A stretch of 64,000 bases of DNA from Pseudomonas sp. 2FG (GTDB lineage: Bacteria; Pseudomonadota; Gammaproteobacteria; Pseudomonadales; Pseudomonadaceae): the NCBI RefSeq assembly GCF_005502935.1, contig NZ_SCMP01000006.1:175098-239097 (forward strand), read 5' to 3'. The notes beneath the pieces are model-generated. The model was given only the letters and a program-made list of their open reading frames with translations. It had not been told where the DNA came from and searched no databases. Positions within the stretch are counted from its first letter, which is position 1. The number at the start of each line of letters is the position of its first letter. Positions 63,028 through 64,000 of the stretch are shown piece after piece. A program made the position numbers and the translations under genes.

Positions 63028-63762
63028 CTACAACACCTGCTTGAGAAACGCCTGCGCCCGCGGATCTTTCGGCTGGGCGAAGAACTGCGCGGGAGCGGCA
63101 TCCTCCAGCAGCTTGCCGTGATCGAAGAACAGCACGCGGTCCGCCACTTCGCGGGCGAAGCCCATCTCGTGGGTGACGCAGACCATGGTCATGCCTTCCA
63201 GCGCCAGGGTCTTCATCACGTCGAGCACCTCGCCGACCATTTCCGGGTCGAGCGCCGAGGTCGGCTCGTCGAACAGCATCACCTTCGGCTCCATGCACAG
63301 CGCCCGGGCGATGGCCACCCGCTGTTGCTGGCCGCCGGACAGGCGCGAGGGGAACTCGTCGGCCTTCTGCGCGATGCCGACCTTGGCCAGCAGCGCCCGC
63401 GCCTTCTCCTCGCGTTCGGCCTTGCCGCGCTTGCGCACCACCTTCTGCGCCAGGCAGAGGTTCTCCAGCACGGTCATGTGCGGGAACAGGTTGAAATGCT
63501 GGAACACCATGCCGACTTCGCGGCGGTAGGCGTTGACGTCGGTCTTCGGGTTGGCCAGGTCGAGGCCGTCGATGCTGACCGAGCCGGAGTCGAATGCCTC
63601 CAGGCCGTTCAGGCAACGCAGGAAGGTCGACTTGCCGGAGCCGGACGGGCCGATCACCACCAGCACCTCGCCCTTGTCCACCCGCGTGCTGACGTTATCC
63701 ACCGCGCGCACCACCTGCCCACGGGTATCGAAGACTTTTACCAGATCGCGAACTTCAATCAC
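63028..63762 (-). CDS. Polar amino acid ABC transporter ATP-binding protein
   Basis: A 244-residue ABC ATPase of the GlnQ/HisP group. Walker [11 protein letters not shown]-loop [13 protein letters not shown], signature LSGGQQQR and Walker [13 protein letters not shown] are complete. It energises uptake of a polar amino acid; specificity cannot be told. It overlaps the permease gene by 8 nt. In P. aeruginosa a similar system lies near tatC, from memory. Confidence 0.92.
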   Translation of the reverse strand: MIEVRDLVKVFDTRGQVVRAVDNVSTRVDKGEVLVVIGPSGSGKSTFLRCLNGLEAFDSGSVSIDGLDLANPKTDVNAYRREVGMVFQHFNLFPHMTVLENLCLAQKVVRKRGKAEREEKARALLAKVGIAQKADEFPSRLSGGQQQRVAIARALCMEPKVMLFDEPTSALDPEMVGEVLDVMKTLALEGMTMVCVTHEMGFAREVADRVLFFDHGKLLEDAAPAQFFAQPKDPRAQAFLKQVL

Positions 63763-64000
63763 TTTGCGCGAGCCTCCGTTCGAGCCGGCTGGCGATTTGC
63801 GACAGCGGCAGGTTGATAACCAGGTACAGCGCGGCCACGCAGAACCAGATCTCGAAGGTCGAGAACGAGGTGGTGATGGCCTCGCGACCGCTCTTGGTCA
63901 GTTCGGTGATGGCGATCACCGAGACCAGCGAGGTGTCCTTGACCAGGCTGATGAACTGCCCGGCCAGCGGCGGCAGCACGCGTTTGAACGCCTGCGGCAG
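63755..64000 (-). CDS. Amino acid ABC transporter permease (partial)
   Basis: The C-terminal 81 residues of a HisM/GlnP-type permease; the 5' part is outside the window. [27 protein letters not shown] is the conserved cytoplasmic loop that meets the ATPase, then a last membrane helix ([19 protein letters not shown]). It is the partner of the ATPase gene. Confidence 0.9.
   Translation of the reverse strand: MPQAFKRVLPPLAGQFISLVKDTSLVSVIAITELTKSGREAITTSFSTFEIWFCVAALYLVINLPLSQIASRLERRLAQSD

Overview
This window is a gammaproteobacterial chromosome segment from Pseudomonas (sensu lato). The evidence is the high GC content and the gene order hemE-gltD-gltB-damX-aroB-aroK-pilQPONM / ponA / maeB ... 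rpmE / priA-argS-ftsN-hslVU / phaC1ZC2D-phaFI / ubiE-ubiJ-ubiB-hisI-hisE-tatABC-rsmE. From memory this is the order of the P. aeruginosa PAO1 core in the PA5028-PA5075 region. Species cannot be fixed from the sequence. The pigment cluster described next would fit a yellow-pigmented species, but that is inference.

Region 1 (57-830): a solitary ParA-like ATPase, with a 146-bp palindromic repeat directly upstream. Region 2 (1312-17724): an 18-gene, almost fully overlapping operon with the content and order of an aryl-polyene (APE) type II fatty-acid/polyketide cluster. It encodes a chain-length factor, two ketosynthases, a ketoreductase, dehydratases, two ACPs, a starter ligase, an aromatic amino acid ammonia-lyase, a thioesterase, acyl- and glycosyltransferases, and an export set (LolA-like, MMPL, DUF3261 lipoprotein). 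It sits between the parA-like gene and hemE, inside an otherwise conserved core block. It has several peculiarities. A MITE-like 144-bp element lies in frame inside the starter ligase gene. The ligase is fused to an ApeI-type dehydratase. The glycosyltransferase and acyltransferase are separate genes. A CPA2 antiporter-like membrane protein sits among the export genes.

Region 3 (17998-33707, minus strand): heme synthesis (hemE), glutamate synthase (gltBD), the SPOR protein DamX, shikimate genes aroB/aroK and the type IV pilus assembly operon pilMNOPQ, which looks AT-richer than its surroundings. Region 4 (33892-45220): penicillin-binding protein 1A, malic enzyme, an M48 lipoprotein protease with a secreted nuclease, L31, PriA, ArgS and an FtsN-like SPOR protein. 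The rpmE terminator lies inside the start of the nuclease gene. Region 5 (45315-54851): HslVU protease, then the complete medium-chain-length PHA locus with a good sigma-54 promoter before phaC1. Region 6 (54993-61012): ubiquinone genes, the last-but-one steps of histidine synthesis, Tat export and RsmE. Region 7 (61026-64000): an HxlR regulator divergent from a short-chain dehydrogenase whose catalytic Tyr is Phe, a DsbA-family isomerase, and a polar amino acid ABC transporter cut by the window end.

Two families of small palindromic repeats are present. One is the ~145-bp nested-hairpin element at 843-988 and 4517-4660. The other is a GTAGGG-ended family at 8926-8987, 17806-17891, 19192-19268 and 20713-20770. 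No tRNA, rRNA, CRISPR array or insertion-sequence transposase was seen.
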